From positions 1-64,000 of the forward strand of contig JOKI01000022.1 of NCBI GenBank assembly GCA_000722615.1: a stretch of DNA of 64,000 bases, given 5' to 3'. This document shows positions 30,764 to 40,883 of the stretch, in pieces; positions within the stretch are counted from its first letter, which is position 1, and every line of letters starts with the position of its first letter. Made by a program: the position numbers and the translations under genes. The DNA is from Pseudorhizobium pelagicum. Lineage in GTDB: Bacteria > Pseudomonadota > Alphaproteobacteria > Rhizobiales > Rhizobiaceae. Below the pieces are notes generated by a model that was not told the origin of the DNA, ran no database searches, and saw only the letters and a list, made by a program, of their open reading frames with translations.

Positions 30764-33496
30764 CTAGTTGCGCAGCTGCTTCTTCAGTGCATAAAGCGCG
30801 TCCAGGGCATCCCGCGGCGTCATGTCGTCCGGGTTGATCGCCTTCAGCGCCTCCTCGATCCTGGAAGGGCCGGCTTTCTTCTGTTCCTCGCGGCGGACGG
30901 CGACCTGGAAGAGGGGCAGGTCGTCGATCAGCTGGCTGGCAGGGTTCTTGCGGTCGGAATCTTCCAGCTGGGTCAGAACGTCGCGGGCGCGGGCGACGAC
31001 GGAGGCCGGCAGGCCGGCGAGCCTTGCCACCTGGATGCCGTAGGAGCGGTCGGCGGCACCGGGACCGACCTCGTGCAGGAAGATGACGTCGCCGTCCCAT
31101 TCCTTCACCCGCATCGTCGCATTCGACAGCCGGTTGAGCTTCTCCGACAGCACGGTGAGCTCGTGGAAGTGGGTGGCGAACAACCCGCGGCAGCGGTTGG
31201 CCTCGTGCAGGTGTTCGACGGCGGCCCAGGCGATCGACAGGCCGTCGAAGGTCGCCGTGCCGCGTCCGATCTCGTCGAGGATGACCAGCGAACGATCGCT
31301 CGCCTGATTGAGGATTGCTGCCGTCTCGACCATTTCCACCATGAAGGTGGAGCGGCCGCGGGCCAGATCGTCGGAGGCGCCGACGCGCGAGAACAGGCGG
31401 TCGACGATGCCGATATGGGCGGAGGTTGCCGGAACGAAGGAGCCCATCTGGGCGAGGATGGCAATTAGCGCGTTCTGGCGCAGGAAGGTCGACTTACCGC
31501 CCATGTTCGGGCCGGTGAGCAGCCAGAGGGCTCCGAACTCGCCGTCGCCCGAGGGGGAGAGGTCGCAATCGTTGGCGATGAAGGGGCCATCCGACTTGCG
31601 CCGCAGCGCCTGTTCCACCACCGGGTGGCGGCCGCCTTCGATGGCAAACATCCGCGAGGCGTCCACCGTCGGACGGTGGTAGCCCCATTCCTCGGCCAGC
31701 AGCGCCAGACCGGCGGCGACATCGATTTCCGCAATGGCGCGGGCGCCCTTCTTGATCGCTTCGGCTTCTGCCGTGACCGCCTCGACCATGCGATCGAATG
31801 CCGAGAGTTCGATCGCCAAGGCGCGATCCGCGGCATTGGCAATCCGGCTTTCCAGATCTGCGAGCTCGGTGGTGGTGAAGCGCATCGCATTCGCCATGGT
31901 CTGGCGATGGATGAAGCGCGCCTTGCCTTCCGGGCTGTCGGTCATCGGTCCGGCATTGCCGGCGGTGACCTCGATGAAATAGCCGAGCACATTGTTGTGC
32001 TTGATCTTGAGCGAGCGGATGCCGGTGTCTTCGGCATATTGCAGCTGCAGGCCGGCGATGACGCGGCGCGACTGGTCGCGCAGCGCCCGCACCTCGTCGA
32101 GTTCGGCATCGGCCCCGTCGCGCAGGAACCCGCCGTCCCGCTTCAGAAGCGGCAGTTCGTCGGCGAGCATGTCGCTCAGCTGTCGTTCAAGCGCCGACGG
32201 CAAAGCTCTCAGATCGGCAAGCGCCTGGCCGAGCTCCTCCGGCAGCATGACCTTCTCGAGATCGTCGACAACCGCCCGCGCGGCTTCGAGGCCATGCAGG
32301 ATGGCGCCGAGATCCCGCGGACCACCGCGGTCGAGCGCAAGGCGCGACAAGGCACGCGGCATGTCCGGCACCTGTTTCAGCGCCGCGCGCAGGTCCGAGC
32401 AGAGCGATGGCTCGCCCAGAAGGAAGGAGATCGAATCCAGCCTGCGGTTGATCGGCTCCGGATCGGTCAGCGGCGACATCAGCCGCTCGGCCAGCAGGCG
32501 GGCACCGCCGCCGGTCACGGTGCGATCGATCGCCTTCAGAAGCGTCCCGTCCCTATCCCCCGACAGCGTCCGGGTCAGCTCCAGATTGCCGCGGGTGGCC
32601 GGATCGATAAAGAGCGTCGAGGCGGCACTTTCGCGCTCGGGGATGGCAAGCGGCGGCCGCTCGGCGATCTGCGTCTTCTCGACATAGGCGATGGCGGCCG
32701 AGGCCGCGGCAAGCTCGGCGCGGGAGAAGCTGCCGAAGCCGTCGAGCGTGCCGACGCCGAAATAGCGGGTGATGCGGCCTTCGGCACTGGCGCTGTCGAA
32801 GAGGACACCCGGCTGCGGCACCGCCACCTTGCCGAGCACGTCGAACACCGGCTTCAGGTCCGGGTCGTGGAACATCGTGTCTGGCACGATCAGTTCGCGC
32901 GGCTCGATGCGCAGAATATCGGCCAGAAGGCGCGACTGGTCCGTCTCCGCCAGCCGGAAGACGCCCGTGGAGATGTCGATCCAGGCAAGCGCCAGCAGCG
33001 GCTCCGACGTGCCGCGAATGCGGGCGAGCGCCATCAGGTAGTTGGATTCCGACGGCGAGAGGAGCTTGTCCTCGGTCAGCGTGCCGGGGGTTACCAGCCG
33101 CACGACGTCCCGCTTCACCACCGATTTGGAGCCGCGTTTGCGGGCCTCGGCCGGGTCTTCCACCTGCTCGCAGACGGCAACGCGGAAGCCGAGTGAAATC
33201 AGCCTCTGCAGGTAATCGTCGGCAGCGTGGATCGGCACGCCGCACATCGGGATGTCCTGCCCCATGTGCTGGCCGCGCTTCGTCAGCGTGATCCCCAGCG
33301 CGCGGGCGGCCTCCACCGCATCCTCGAAGAACAGCTCGTAGAAGTCGCCCATGCGGTAGAAGAGCAGCGAACCGGGATTGTTCGCCTTGATCTCGATGTA
33401 CTGCTCCATCATCGGCGTGGCCGTCGCACGGCTCTCGTCCGAGGCAAGCTCGGCGGCCGTCAGGGCGTCAATGGCGAAGCGTTGGTGCTGGGTCAC
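30764..33496 (-). CDS. mutS: DNA mismatch repair protein MutS
   Basis: MutS recognises mismatches and starts methyl-independent or strand-directed repair with MutL. The 910-residue protein has the N-terminal mismatch-binding motif with the wedge Phe ([17 protein letters not shown]), connector, lever and clamp regions. The C-terminal ABC ATPase has GPNMGGKST (Walker A), [15 protein letters not shown] (Walker B) and THFHELT. The start is GTG. It is divergent from the malic enzyme gene, as in other rhizobia. Confidence 0.97.
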   Translation of the reverse strand: MTQHQRFAIDALTAAELASDESRATATPMMEQYIEIKANNPGSLLFYRMGDFYELFFEDAVEAARALGITLTKRGQHMGQDIPMCGVPIHAADDYLQRLISLGFRVAVCEQVEDPAEARKRGSKSVVKRDVVRLVTPGTLTEDKLLSPSESNYLMALARIRGTSEPLLALAWIDISTGVFRLAETDQSRLLADILRIEPRELIVPDTMFHDPDLKPVFDVLGKVAVPQPGVLFDSASAEGRITRYFGVGTLDGFGSFSRAELAAASAAIAYVEKTQIAERPPLAIPERESAASTLFIDPATRGNLELTRTLSGDRDGTLLKAIDRTVTGGGARLLAERLMSPLTDPEPINRRLDSISFLLGEPSLCSDLRAALKQVPDMPRALSRLALDRGGPRDLGAILHGLEAARAVVDDLEKVMLPEELGQALADLRALPSALERQLSDMLADELPLLKRDGGFLRDGADAELDEVRALRDQSRRVIAGLQLQYAEDTGIRSLKIKHNNVLGYFIEVTAGNAGPMTDSPEGKARFIHRQTMANAMRFTTTELADLESRIANAADRALAIELSAFDRMVEAVTAEAEAIKKGARAIAEIDVAAGLALLAEEWGYHRPTVDASRMFAIEGGRHPVVEQALRRKSDGPFIANDCDLSPSGDGEFGALWLLTGPNMGGKSTFLRQNALIAILAQMGSFVPATSAHIGIVDRLFSRVGASDDLARGRSTFMVEMVETAAILNQASDRSLVILDEIGRGTATFDGLSIAWAAVEHLHEANRCRGLFATHFHELTVLSEKLNRLSNATMRVKEWDGDVIFLHEVGPGAADRSYGIQVARLAGLPASVVARARDVLTQLEDSDRKNPASQLIDDLPLFQVAVRREEQKKAGPSRIEEALKAINPDDMTPRDALDALYALKKQLRN

Positions 33497-33593
33497 GGGC
33501 CGATTTTCTGTTGCGGAAGCTGGTGGCCGACTCTATCGATGATGGCCCCTGAAAGACAACCGATACCGCGGCCAGGAGGTTGGCTGCCCACAA

Positions 33594-33610
33594 AAAGCTG
33601 GAGGAGCTTT
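33594..33610 (+). promoter_or_regulatory. malic enzyme ribosome site in a hairpin loop
   Basis: AAAGCT (33594-33599) and AGCTTT (33605-33610) pair perfectly, with the Shine-Dalgarno GGAGG (33600-33604) as the loop. The ATG follows 3 nt after the stem. Confidence 0.5.
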
Positions 33611-33613
33611 GCC

Positions 33614-35893
33614 ATGAACGACAAGATCACCCGATCGCGGGCTTCCGTGACCGAACAGGAAGCCCTTGCGTTCCATGCCGAAGGACGCCCCGGCAAGCTG
33701 GAAATCAACCCGACGAAGCCGATGGCGACGCAGCGCGACCTGTCGCTGGCCTATTCGCCGGGCGTAGCGGTGCCGGTGAAGGCGATCGCTGCCGATCCCG
33801 ACTGCGCATACGATTACACGACGCGCGGCAACATGGTGGCCGTCATCTCCAACGGCACGGCGATCCTCGGCCTCGGCAATCTCGGGGCGCTGGCCTCGAA
33901 GCCGGTGATGGAAGGCAAGGCGGTGCTGTTCAAGCGCTTCGCCGACGTCGATTCCATCGATCTGGAGGTCGACACGGAGAATGTCGACGAGTTCATCAAC
34001 TGCGTGCGCTTCCTCGGGCCTTCCTTCGGCGGCATCAACCTGGAAGACATCAAGGCGCCGGAGTGCTTCATCATCGAGAGCCGCCTGCGCGAGCTCATGG
34101 ACATCCCGGTCTTCCATGACGACCAGCACGGCACGGCGATCATCGCCGCAGCCGGTCTGATCAATGCGCTGGAACTGACGGGCCGGGACCTGGCGACCAC
34201 GAAGCTCGTCTGCAACGGCGCGGGTGCGGCCGCCATCGCCTGCATGGAGCTCATCAAGGCGATGGGCTTCGCTGCCGAAAACATCATCCTCTGCGATACC
34301 AAGGGCGTCATCTACCAGGGCCGCACCGAGGGCATGAACCAGTGGAAATCCGCTCATGCCGCCAAGACCGACAAGCGGACGCTGGAAGAGGCGATGAAGG
34401 GTGCCGACGTGGTCTTCGGCCTGTCGCAGAAGGGCGCCTTTTCCGAGGAGATGATCCGCTCGATGGCGGACAGGCCGATCATCTTCGCGATGGCCAATCC
34501 GGATCCGGAGATCACGCCCGAGGAGGTGGCCCGCATCCGCGACGACGCGATCATGGCGACCGGGCGTTCGGACTACCCGAACCAGGTCAACAACGTGCTG
34601 GGCTTCCCCTATATCTTCCGCGGCGCGCTGGACGTGCGTGCGACCCAGATCAACGATGCGATGAAGATCGCTGCCGTGCGGGCGCTTGCCAATCTCGCCC
34701 GCGAGGACGTGCCCGACGATGTGGCTGCCGCCTACCAGGGCAACCGGCCGCGGTTCGGCTCGCAGTACATCATCCCGGTTCCGTTCGACCCGCGACTGAT
34801 CTCGGCGATCCCGGTCGCGGTGGCGGAAGCAGCCATGGAAAGCGGCGTCGCCCGGCGCAATATCACCGATCTCGCCGCCTATGGGCGCGAGCTTTCGGCC
34901 CGCCGCGATCCGATGGCCGCGACCACACAAGGGATCTATGAGCGCGTGCGACGCTTCCCGAAGCGGGTCGTCTTTGCGGAAGCCGAGGAGGAGCAGGTGA
35001 TGCGCGCGGCGGTTTCCTTTGCCCACCACGGGCTTGGAACGGCCATCCTGCTGGGCCGCGACGATGTCATCCGCACGACCGCGGAGAAGGCCGGTATCGA
35101 CCTCGATCGCCCCGGCATCGAAATCGTCAACGCCCGCATCTCCACCCGGGTCGAGGCTTATATCGATCACCTCTACGAAAGGCTGCAGCGGCAGGGTTTC
35201 CTCCTGCGCGACGTGCAGCGGCTCATCCACAATGACCGCAATCACTTTGCGGCCACCATGGTCGCGGTGGGCGACGCCGACGCGATGGTGACCGGCACCA
35301 CCCGCAACTATGCCTCAGCGCTCCAGGACGTGCGCCGCTGCATCGATACGAAGCCGGGACACCGGGTGATCGGGGTGTCGCTTGCGCTGTCGCGCGGCCG
35401 GACCGTGTTCGTTGCCGATACCGCCGTCCACGACATGCCGACGGCCGAGGAACTGGCCGATATTGCGGTGGAGGCCGCACGGGTCGCCCGCCGCATGGGA
35501 TATGAACCACGCGTGGCGGTGCTCGCCTACTCCACCTTCGGCCAGCCGACGGGAGAGCGTTCGGAGCGGGTGCGCGAGGCGGTGAGGATCCTGGACACGC
35601 GGCGGGTGGATTTCGAATACGACGGGGAAATGGCCGCGGACGTGGCACTCAATCCGCACCGCATGGAGCAGTATCCGTTCTGCCGTCTGTCAGGCACGGC
35701 CAATGTGCTCGTCATGCCGGCAATCCATTCCGCATCGATCTCGACGCGGATGCTGCAGGAACTGGGTACCGCGACCGTCATCGGACCGCTGCTGGTCGGC
35801 CTGGACAAATCCGTGCAGATCACCTCGATGGGCGCCAAGGACTCCGACATCGTCAACATGGCGGCGATTGCCGCCTACAACGCCGGCACCTGA
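33614..35893 (+). CDS. NADP-dependent malic enzyme, two-domain (MaeB type)
   Basis: This enzyme decarboxylates malate to pyruvate with NAD(P) reduction. The 759-residue protein joins an N-terminal malic enzyme domain (about 1-430, with FHDDQHGTAIIAAAG and the dinucleotide motif CNGAGAAAIACMEL) to a phosphotransacetylase-like C-terminal domain (about 435-759). The latter usually serves regulation rather than catalysis. The position between mutS and olsB matches tme of Sinorhizobium, which prefers NADP. Cofactor preference is inferred from that. The ATG at 33614 follows GGAGG. Upstream extensions of the frame are non-coding. Confidence 0.93.
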   Translation: MNDKITRSRASVTEQEALAFHAEGRPGKLEINPTKPMATQRDLSLAYSPGVAVPVKAIAADPDCAYDYTTRGNMVAVISNGTAILGLGNLGALASKPVMEGKAVLFKRFADVDSIDLEVDTENVDEFINCVRFLGPSFGGINLEDIKAPECFIIESRLRELMDIPVFHDDQHGTAIIAAAGLINALELTGRDLATTKLVCNGAGAAAIACMELIKAMGFAAENIILCDTKGVIYQGRTEGMNQWKSAHAAKTDKRTLEEAMKGADVVFGLSQKGAFSEEMIRSMADRPIIFAMANPDPEITPEEVARIRDDAIMATGRSDYPNQVNNVLGFPYIFRGALDVRATQINDAMKIAAVRALANLAREDVPDDVAAAYQGNRPRFGSQYIIPVPFDPRLISAIPVAVAEAAMESGVARRNITDLAAYGRELSARRDPMAATTQGIYERVRRFPKRVVFAEAEEEQVMRAAVSFAHHGLGTAILLGRDDVIRTTAEKAGIDLDRPGIEIVNARISTRVEAYIDHLYERLQRQGFLLRDVQRLIHNDRNHFAATMVAVGDADAMVTGTTRNYASALQDVRRCIDTKPGHRVIGVSLALSRGRTVFVADTAVHDMPTAEELADIAVEAARVARRMGYEPRVAVLAYSTFGQPTGERSERVREAVRILDTRRVDFEYDGEMAADVALNPHRMEQYPFCRLSGTANVLVMPAIHSASISTRMLQELGTATVIGPLLVGLDKSVQITSMGAKDSDIVNMAAIAAYNAGT

Positions 35894-35900
35894 GACTGGC

Positions 35901-35940
35901 GACGCCGGCCTTCGCGTCAGCTTGCGAAGCGGCCGGCGTC
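35901..35940. terminator. long hairpin between malic enzyme and olsB genes
   Basis: GACGCCGGCC (35901-35910) pairs perfectly with GGCCGGCGTC (35931-35940). Inside it TTCGC (35911-35915) pairs with GCGAA (35924-35928), leaving an 8-nt loop. The loop and inner stem include the olsB stop codon. There is no T-run. Confidence 0.6.
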
Positions 35941-36786
35941 GGCGCCGTAATAGTTGATGTAGCGGCCGGAGATGGCGGAGATCGGCAGCACCACCAGGAC
36001 ATCTGTGGTGTTGAAGGCCTGGTCGACGACCGCGCCCTCGCCGATCATGGCACCGAGCCGCAGGTAGCCCTTGATCAGCGGCGGCATGGCGTTCAGCGCC
36101 TTGCGGGCGTTGGCCGCCTCGACCGGCATCAGGTCCATCTCGCGATAGAGCTCCGGCAAGGCCGCCACATGCCATTCGCCCTTCACGCGGGCATTGTGGT
36201 GCAGGAAGGACAGCGCCAGCGCGTGCTCTTCCGGTCGGGTGCCGAAGAAGGAGGCGCAGCCGAACATGGCCGATACGCCGTGCTTTAGGGCATAGGCCCA
36301 ATTGCCCTGCCACAGCAGCTCCACCGTCCGCTTGGTGCGATAGGCGGGCAGCACGCAGGAACGACCGAGCTCCATGAACTTCTTGTCGGGATGGCGGGCG
36401 AGCAGCGGGGCGATGTCGAACTCGGATGCTGAGTAGAAGCCGCCATGGGCCATCGCCACCTGCTGGCGCAGCAGCCGGTAGGTGCCGACAATCTGATCCT
36501 CTATGTCGCCGTCGATCGACCGATCCACAACCAGGAGGTGATCACAGACCGCATCATAGGCGTCAAAGTCACGGCGCTGGCGCATCGCGTCTGCAGGCAG
36601 CTGGGCCTTCATCTCCTCGACGAACACCCGGTAGCGTACCGCCTGGGCAGCGTTGACCTCGCGCTCGGTACGGGCGAGGCGTGTCTCGAGGCTTCCAATC
36701 CGGCCCAGCAGGTCGCCTGCCTGGTCCCCCGACAGCGACTGACTGGGGTTTACGTTCACGTCGTGCTTCAGGAATTCGAGCGCCAT
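35917..36786 (-). CDS. olsB: L-ornithine N-alpha-acyltransferase
   Basis: OlsB links a 3-hydroxy fatty acyl chain from acyl carrier protein to ornithine, the first step of ornithine-lipid synthesis. OlsA then adds the second chain. The 289-residue protein has the GNAT-like OlsB fold with AVRYRVFVEEMKAQLP, DHLLVVD, GTYRLLR and ELGRSCVLPAYR. Ornithine lipids replace phospholipids under phosphate starvation and are typical of rhizobia. It stands alone between maeB (convergent) and lspA. Confidence 0.9.
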   Translation of the reverse strand: MALEFLKHDVNVNPSQSLSGDQAGDLLGRIGSLETRLARTEREVNAAQAVRYRVFVEEMKAQLPADAMRQRRDFDAYDAVCDHLLVVDRSIDGDIEDQIVGTYRLLRQQVAMAHGGFYSASEFDIAPLLARHPDKKFMELGRSCVLPAYRTKRTVELLWQGNWAYALKHGVSAMFGCASFFGTRPEEHALALSFLHHNARVKGEWHVAALPELYREMDLMPVEAANARKALNAMPPLIKGYLRLGAMIGEGAVVDQAFNTTDVLVVLPISAISGRYINYYGADAGRFAS

Positions 36787-36934
36787 GGCAATCTGCCCTA
36801 CCGGTTCAAGTCACCGTCAATAATCATGATCCCGCGACAGGAAAATGACAATGATTGTAACAATGGAAACCGCCTGTCGAGAGGGCCTTTTGCCGACTAA
36901 TTCAGGCCAGGACAAGCGGCTCGTTCGCTGATTG

Positions 36935-37441
36935 TCAGCTGCGTGACGCCGAATCAGGCTTCTTTCCGGACCCCAGGATTTCGTCCAGAATCACCAGTCC
37001 CGCACCGATGGAGATGAAGCTGTCGGCAAGATTGAAGACGGCGAACGACCATGTCCCGGTATGGAAGAGGATGTAGTCGATCACGTGGCCGTAGAGAAAG
37101 CCGTCGATCAGGTTGCCGATCGCTCCCGAGACAATCAGGGCGAAGCCCAGATGGGTCCAGGTTCGATCGGCCGGCGTGCGGCGCCACAGCCAGAGCACGA
37201 AGCCGACGATGACAATACGCATGCCGATGATGAACTCCCGCTCCATGCCCGAGAGGAGCGAAAATGCAACGCCGAGGTTGTAGGTCCTGTAGAGGGCCAG
37301 CACCGGAAGAAGCGGCACGGCTTCCTGAAGCGGAAGATAGGCCTCGACGGCAAACTTGATCGCCTGATCGAGGATGACGGCTATCAGGATGACGGCGGCA
37401 GCAACCAGCGGCCGCGAGAAAATCGACGCAGCGCCCGTCAT
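36935..37441 (-). CDS. lspA: lipoprotein signal peptidase (signal peptidase II)
   Basis: LspA removes the signal peptide from prolipoproteins after diacylglyceryl attachment. The 168-residue inner-membrane protein has four spans and the two catalytic aspartate motifs: one in [11 protein letters not shown] and one in [13 protein letters not shown]. The family's [12 protein letters not shown] is also intact. It works upstream of Lnt, encoded in the same window. Its start overlaps the stop of the preceding RNA methyltransferase gene by 4 bp. Confidence 0.96.
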   Translation of the reverse strand: MTGAASIFSRPLVAAAVILIAVILDQAIKFAVEAYLPLQEAVPLLPVLALYRTYNLGVAFSLLSGMEREFIIGMRIVIVGFVLWLWRRTPADRTWTHLGFALIVSGAIGNLIDGFLYGHVIDYILFHTGTWSFAVFNLADSFISIGAGLVILDEILGSGKKPDSASRS

Positions 37442-38298
37442 CGATCGGCATCCAGAGACAGGAGATGCCGACGTGCCTCAAACAGCATCACCGCCGTTGC
37501 GACGGCGAGATTGAGGCTGTCGGCCCGTCCCTGCTGGGGGATCCGCACCAGCCGGTCTGCGGCCTTGGCAAGACTGTCCGGCAGGCCGGACTGTTCATTG
37601 CCCATCAGAAGTGCCACCGGCTTCTTGACGTAATCCACCGTCCGGTAATCCACCGCACCGGCCAGATGGGTGGCGACCACCTCGATGCCGGCCCGCTTCT
37701 GCCAGGCCAGAAACTGCTCCGGGGAGGCCTTGACCAGCGGAAGGGCGAAGACGGAGCCCATCGTGGCCCGAACCGTCTCCAGCGAAAAGGGATCGGTGCA
37801 GTCTCCCACCAGGATGACCCCCGAGGCACCGGCCGCATCGGCCGTCCGGATGATCGTTCCCAGGTTGCCCGGATCGCGGACTCGATCGAGGGCGACAAAG
37901 GTCTTGCCCTTCGCCGGATCCAGGGCCTCGAGCGTGCCCCAGCGCTGATCGAAGATGCCGACGACCATCTGCGGATTGTCGCGCCGGGTGATCGACGACA
38001 GCACCTTCTCGCTCACCTCGAGCACCAGCCCGCCCTTGGCGACAGTCTTCGCCGCGACCTGCTCGACGAGCGGCTTACCCTTTGCCGCCTTTGCGTAGAC
38101 CAGCGTTCGGATCGTCCAGCCGAGCTCCAGCGCATCGATGACCAGCTTCAGGCCCTCCGCCATGAAGGTGCCGGTCTGCTCCCGGTCCTTCTTGCTGGTC
38201 AGCGCCTTGATGTCCTTGATGATGGGGTTGGAGAGGCTCGTGACCTCCTTCACTTGCCCCACACGGCGAGGACCGCCGTCTCGTGTCTCGTCTCTCAT
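37438..38298 (-). CDS. TrmH/SpoU family RNA methyltransferase
   Basis: A SAM-dependent 2'-O-ribose methyltransferase of the SPOUT class, 286 residues. A substrate-binding N-terminal part (about 20-110) precedes the knotted domain with [18 protein letters not shown] (motif 1), [11 protein letters not shown] (motif 2) and [18 protein letters not shown] (motif 3). The target may be 23S rRNA or tRNA; it cannot be decided here. ATGA overlaps join it to the methyltransferase gene before and to lspA after, so the three are translated from one message. Confidence 0.9.
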   Translation of the reverse strand: MRDETRDGGPRRVGQVKEVTSLSNPIIKDIKALTSKKDREQTGTFMAEGLKLVIDALELGWTIRTLVYAKAAKGKPLVEQVAAKTVAKGGLVLEVSEKVLSSITRRDNPQMVVGIFDQRWGTLEALDPAKGKTFVALDRVRDPGNLGTIIRTADAAGASGVILVGDCTDPFSLETVRATMGSVFALPLVKASPEQFLAWQKRAGIEVVATHLAGAVDYRTVDYVKKPVALLMGNEQSGLPDSLAKAADRLVRIPQQGRADSLNLAVATAVMLFEARRHLLSLDADR

Positions 38299-39371
38299 TG
38301 CGGAATCCAGCGGCTGAAAAGGGAGGTGGAAAGCGCGCGCCCGGGGTCATTGCCGTCCAGCCCGCCCTCGCGAATCACCAGTTCGCCCGATTCCACCACG
38401 CCGCCGGCGCCGCGCATGATGTCGCGCATCAGCTCATGGGTGGAATAGAAGCTGGCGCGGATCGAATAGGCGGTCAGCACCAGGCCAAGCGCCTGGGGTG
38501 ACAGAAGCTCCCGGCAGATATCGAGCATCAGCGGCAGGTGCTCGAAGAGATGCCAGACCTCGCCATTCGGGCCGCGCCCGAACTTCGGCGGGTCGGTCAG
38601 GATGATATCGTAGCGGCTGCCGCGTCGTTCCTCGCGCTGGATGAACTTCATGGCATCCTCGCAGATCCAGCGGATCGGGGCACGCTCCAGCCGCGACAGC
38701 GCCTGGTTCTCGCGCGCCCAGCCGATCGCCTTCTTGGAAGCGTCCACATGGGTGACCTCCGCGCCGGCGGCCGCGGCCACCAGCGAGGCGACACCGGTAT
38801 AGCCGAAGAGATTGAGGACCTTGACCGGCCGACCGGCATTTTCGACCTGCTTCTTCATCCACTCCCAGTGAACGATCTGCTCGGGGAAAACGCCGACATG
38901 GCGAAACGAGGTGAAGCGCCCGAGAAAATCGACGCCCAGCAGCGACAGGGGCCAGGTCTCGCCATGCGCTTCCTTGGGGAAGCGCCAGCGGCCCATGCCA
39001 TCCTCGTCGGTATCGCCGGTGAAGACGGCATCCACATTGCTCCAGACACTCTCGCTCAATGCCGGCTGCCACAGAGCCTGCGCTTCCGGCCGGATAATCC
39101 GGTAGGGGCCGTATTGCTCGAGTTTCAGGGCATTGCCGCTGTCGACCAGATGAAAATCGCCGGCGCCGGAGGATTCCAGGATCACCGGGACGCGCTCGGC
39201 AGGGCGATCGCCCTGACGCGTCATCAGGCGACGCTGCGGCCCTGCCTCTTCCTGCTTCGGCTTTGCGGCGGGCGAGACGGCCGACGTCGGCCTGGCTGCG
39301 CCAGACGGCGTGGCCGTGACTCGTGGCTTTCCCGGCCTTCTGTCGGTGCGCTTGTCCTTTGTCCTCACCAT
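38295..39371 (-). CDS. class I SAM-dependent rRNA methyltransferase (COG1092-like)
   Basis: A 358-residue methyltransferase. A basic, Lys/Arg/Pro-rich N-terminal tail of about 65 residues suggests RNA contact. The SAM-binding motif VLNLFGYTGVASLVAAAAGA and the catalytic-type ILTDPPKFGRGPNGEVWHL place it with RlmI/RlmK-like 23S rRNA cytosine/guanine methyltransferases. The PUA domain of RlmI is missing. The ATG at 39371 is preferred because the longer open frame is non-coding in character. It is the first gene of a coupled operon with the TrmH-type gene and lspA. Confidence 0.85.
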   Translation of the reverse strand: MVRTKDKRTDRRPGKPRVTATPSGAARPTSAVSPAAKPKQEEAGPQRRLMTRQGDRPAERVPVILESSGAGDFHLVDSGNALKLEQYGPYRIIRPEAQALWQPALSESVWSNVDAVFTGDTDEDGMGRWRFPKEAHGETWPLSLLGVDFLGRFTSFRHVGVFPEQIVHWEWMKKQVENAGRPVKVLNLFGYTGVASLVAAAAGAEVTHVDASKKAIGWARENQALSRLERAPIRWICEDAMKFIQREERRGSRYDIILTDPPKFGRGPNGEVWHLFEHLPLMLDICRELLSPQALGLVLTAYSIRASFYSTHELMRDIMRGAGGVVESGELVIREGGLDGNDPGRALSTSLFSRWIPQ

Positions 39372-39480
39372 ATTCTTCCAGCTGTCTTGTGGTTTGGGTG
39401 CAAATAGCATCCACCCGCCACTTGGCAAAGCGCTTTCCCCTGCCGTAACGTCCTCTCCCACGATCTGGGAGGAGGTCCAC

Positions 39481-39933
39481 ATGGATGTTGACGGTGAAGA
39501 GCGCATCGCTGCGCCGCGCGAGGTGGTGTGGCACGCCTTGAACGACCCGGAAATCCTCAGGCAGTGTATTCCGGGCTGCCAGAGCCTGGAGAAGACGTCG
39601 CCGACCGAACTCGTGACGACCGTCCGCATCAAGATTGGGCCTGTCGGCGCGACCTTCAACGGCGAGATCACCCTCTCCAACATCAATGCTCCGGAAAGCT
39701 ATACCATCTCGGGGGAAGGCAAAGGCGGCATTGCCGGCTTCGGCAAGGGCGCAGCCGACGTCGTCCTGATCGAAGACGGCGACGAGACCATCCTGCGTTA
39801 TGCTGCCAAGGCGCAGGTCGGCGGGAAGCTTGCCCAACTCGGTTCACGTCTCATCGATTCCGCATCGCGGAAGCTCGCGCAGCAGTTCTTCGCGGATTTC
39901 AACGCGGCCGTTGCGGCGGACGGCCAGACTTGA
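39481..39933 (+). CDS. CoxG-like SRPBCC family protein
   Basis: A 150-residue START/SRPBCC-fold protein of the carbon monoxide dehydrogenase subunit G (CoxG) family. It begins MDVDGEERIAAPREVVWHAL and ends with DSASRKLAQQFFADFN, both characteristic. CoxG proteins help membrane attachment or quinone handling of molybdenum hydroxylases, but no coxLMS genes are near. A solitary paralogue of unknown ligand is more likely. The ATG follows a strong GGAGGAGGT. It lies where other rhizobia carry lptCAB-rpoN ahead of hpf. Confidence 0.85.
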   Translation: MDVDGEERIAAPREVVWHALNDPEILRQCIPGCQSLEKTSPTELVTTVRIKIGPVGATFNGEITLSNINAPESYTISGEGKGGIAGFGKGAADVVLIEDGDETILRYAAKAQVGGKLAQLGSRLIDSASRKLAQQFFADFNAAVAADGQT

Positions 39934-40239
39934 TCGCGTGCCGGCGAGAGGTGCCCCTTTGTCCCGAAACGCGGTATGATGTCTGCGAATCGCCGGCGAG
40001 TAGCGGCAGCGTTCTGCCCCTATTTCGCAGGGCATTCGGCAGGTATATTAACGATGCGTTGACTTTCGAGGCGCGTGGAGCTAGAAGCGCGCCGCAATTG
40101 CAACGTACGCAAAAAGAACGATCCCCAAATTTCAGTCTCCAGGCCTCAAATTCATTCTCGTGCTCTGCGATGCGCTTGGATGAGGGGACAGCTTGGCGTA
40201 GACTGGAACACGCAAGTCACGACAAGAAGGAATAAATCC
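39934..40239. other. non-coding stretch upstream of hpf
   Basis: 306 bp. Apart from a sigma-70-like promoter near 40070 no gene or RNA is evident. No trace of the RpoN C-terminal box could be found in any frame. Confidence 0.5.
40058..40086 (+). promoter_or_regulatory. putative sigma-70 promoter of hpf-ptsN
   Basis: GTTGAC (40058-40063), a 17-nt spacer and CTAGAA (40081-40086) fit the rhizobial housekeeping consensus. The leader would be about 145 nt. Confidence 0.55.
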
Positions 40240-40815
40240 ATGAGTGTGCGTGTAAGTGGTAAGCAGATGGAAATCGGTGAATCGTTCCGCGAGCGGATCG
40301 AGACTCAGATTTCGGACGCTGTGACCAAGTACTTCGATGGAGGATACTCGGGCCAGGTCATCGTCGAGAAAGCCGGCTCGCGCTTTTCGAGCGATTGCAA
40401 GGTTCACCTCGACACGGGCGTCGTCCTGCATGCTGCCGGCGAAGCCAATGATCCGCAACTGAGCTTCGACGCAGCCGCGGAGCGCATCGAGAAGCGCCTG
40501 CGCCGCTACAAGCGGAAGCTGAAGGACCACCATTCCGGCCCGCAGGGCAATGGTCATGCCGAAGTTGCATACACCGTCATGGATGCTGTTCCGGACGATC
40601 ATGACGAGGTCCCCGAGGACTTCGCGCCGACGATCGTAGCGGAGAGTTCGAAGCAGCTGAGAACAATGTCGGTCGCCACTGCCGTGATGGCATTGGACAT
40701 GACCGACGAACCCCTCCTCCTGTTCCGGGCTCCGGGCACGGAGGACCTCAATGTCGTCTATCGCCGCCAGGACGGCAATATTGGCTGGATCGACGCCGCC
40801 AATATCAAAGGCTAA
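40240..40815 (+). CDS. hpf: ribosome hibernation promoting factor, long form
   Basis: Long HPF binds the 30S decoding region and dimerises ribosomes into inactive 100S particles in starved cells. The 191-residue protein has the S30AE domain (about 1-105, SVRVSGKQMEIGESFRERIE) and the C-terminal dimerisation domain (about 135-191, PLLLFRAPGTEDLNVVYRRQ). A linker of about 30 residues joins them. It precedes ptsN by 68 bp. In many proteobacteria the two follow rpoN, which is absent here. Confidence 0.94.
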   Translation: MSVRVSGKQMEIGESFRERIETQISDAVTKYFDGGYSGQVIVEKAGSRFSSDCKVHLDTGVVLHAAGEANDPQLSFDAAAERIEKRLRRYKRKLKDHHSGPQGNGHAEVAYTVMDAVPDDHDEVPEDFAPTIVAESSKQLRTMSVATAVMALDMTDEPLLLFRAPGTEDLNVVYRRQDGNIGWIDAANIKG

Positions 40816-40883
40816 CAGATCTCTAGGCGAGCGTTGGCAACAGCGCTCGCTCCGCCCTCGCGGTGGCACAAAGGATGAAGAGA

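Noticed and set aside
30417-30767. 116-codon plus-strand frame between the AraC-type gene and mutS
   Set aside because: Low-complexity Arg/Ser/His composition without a domain; it runs into the 3' end of mutS.
31625-33196. 523-codon plus-strand frame opposite mutS
   Set aside because: Antisense shadow; mutS is complete and conserved.
33533-35245. 570-codon minus-strand frame opposite the malic enzyme gene
   Set aside because: Antisense shadow with His/Asp/Arg-rich composition and no family match.
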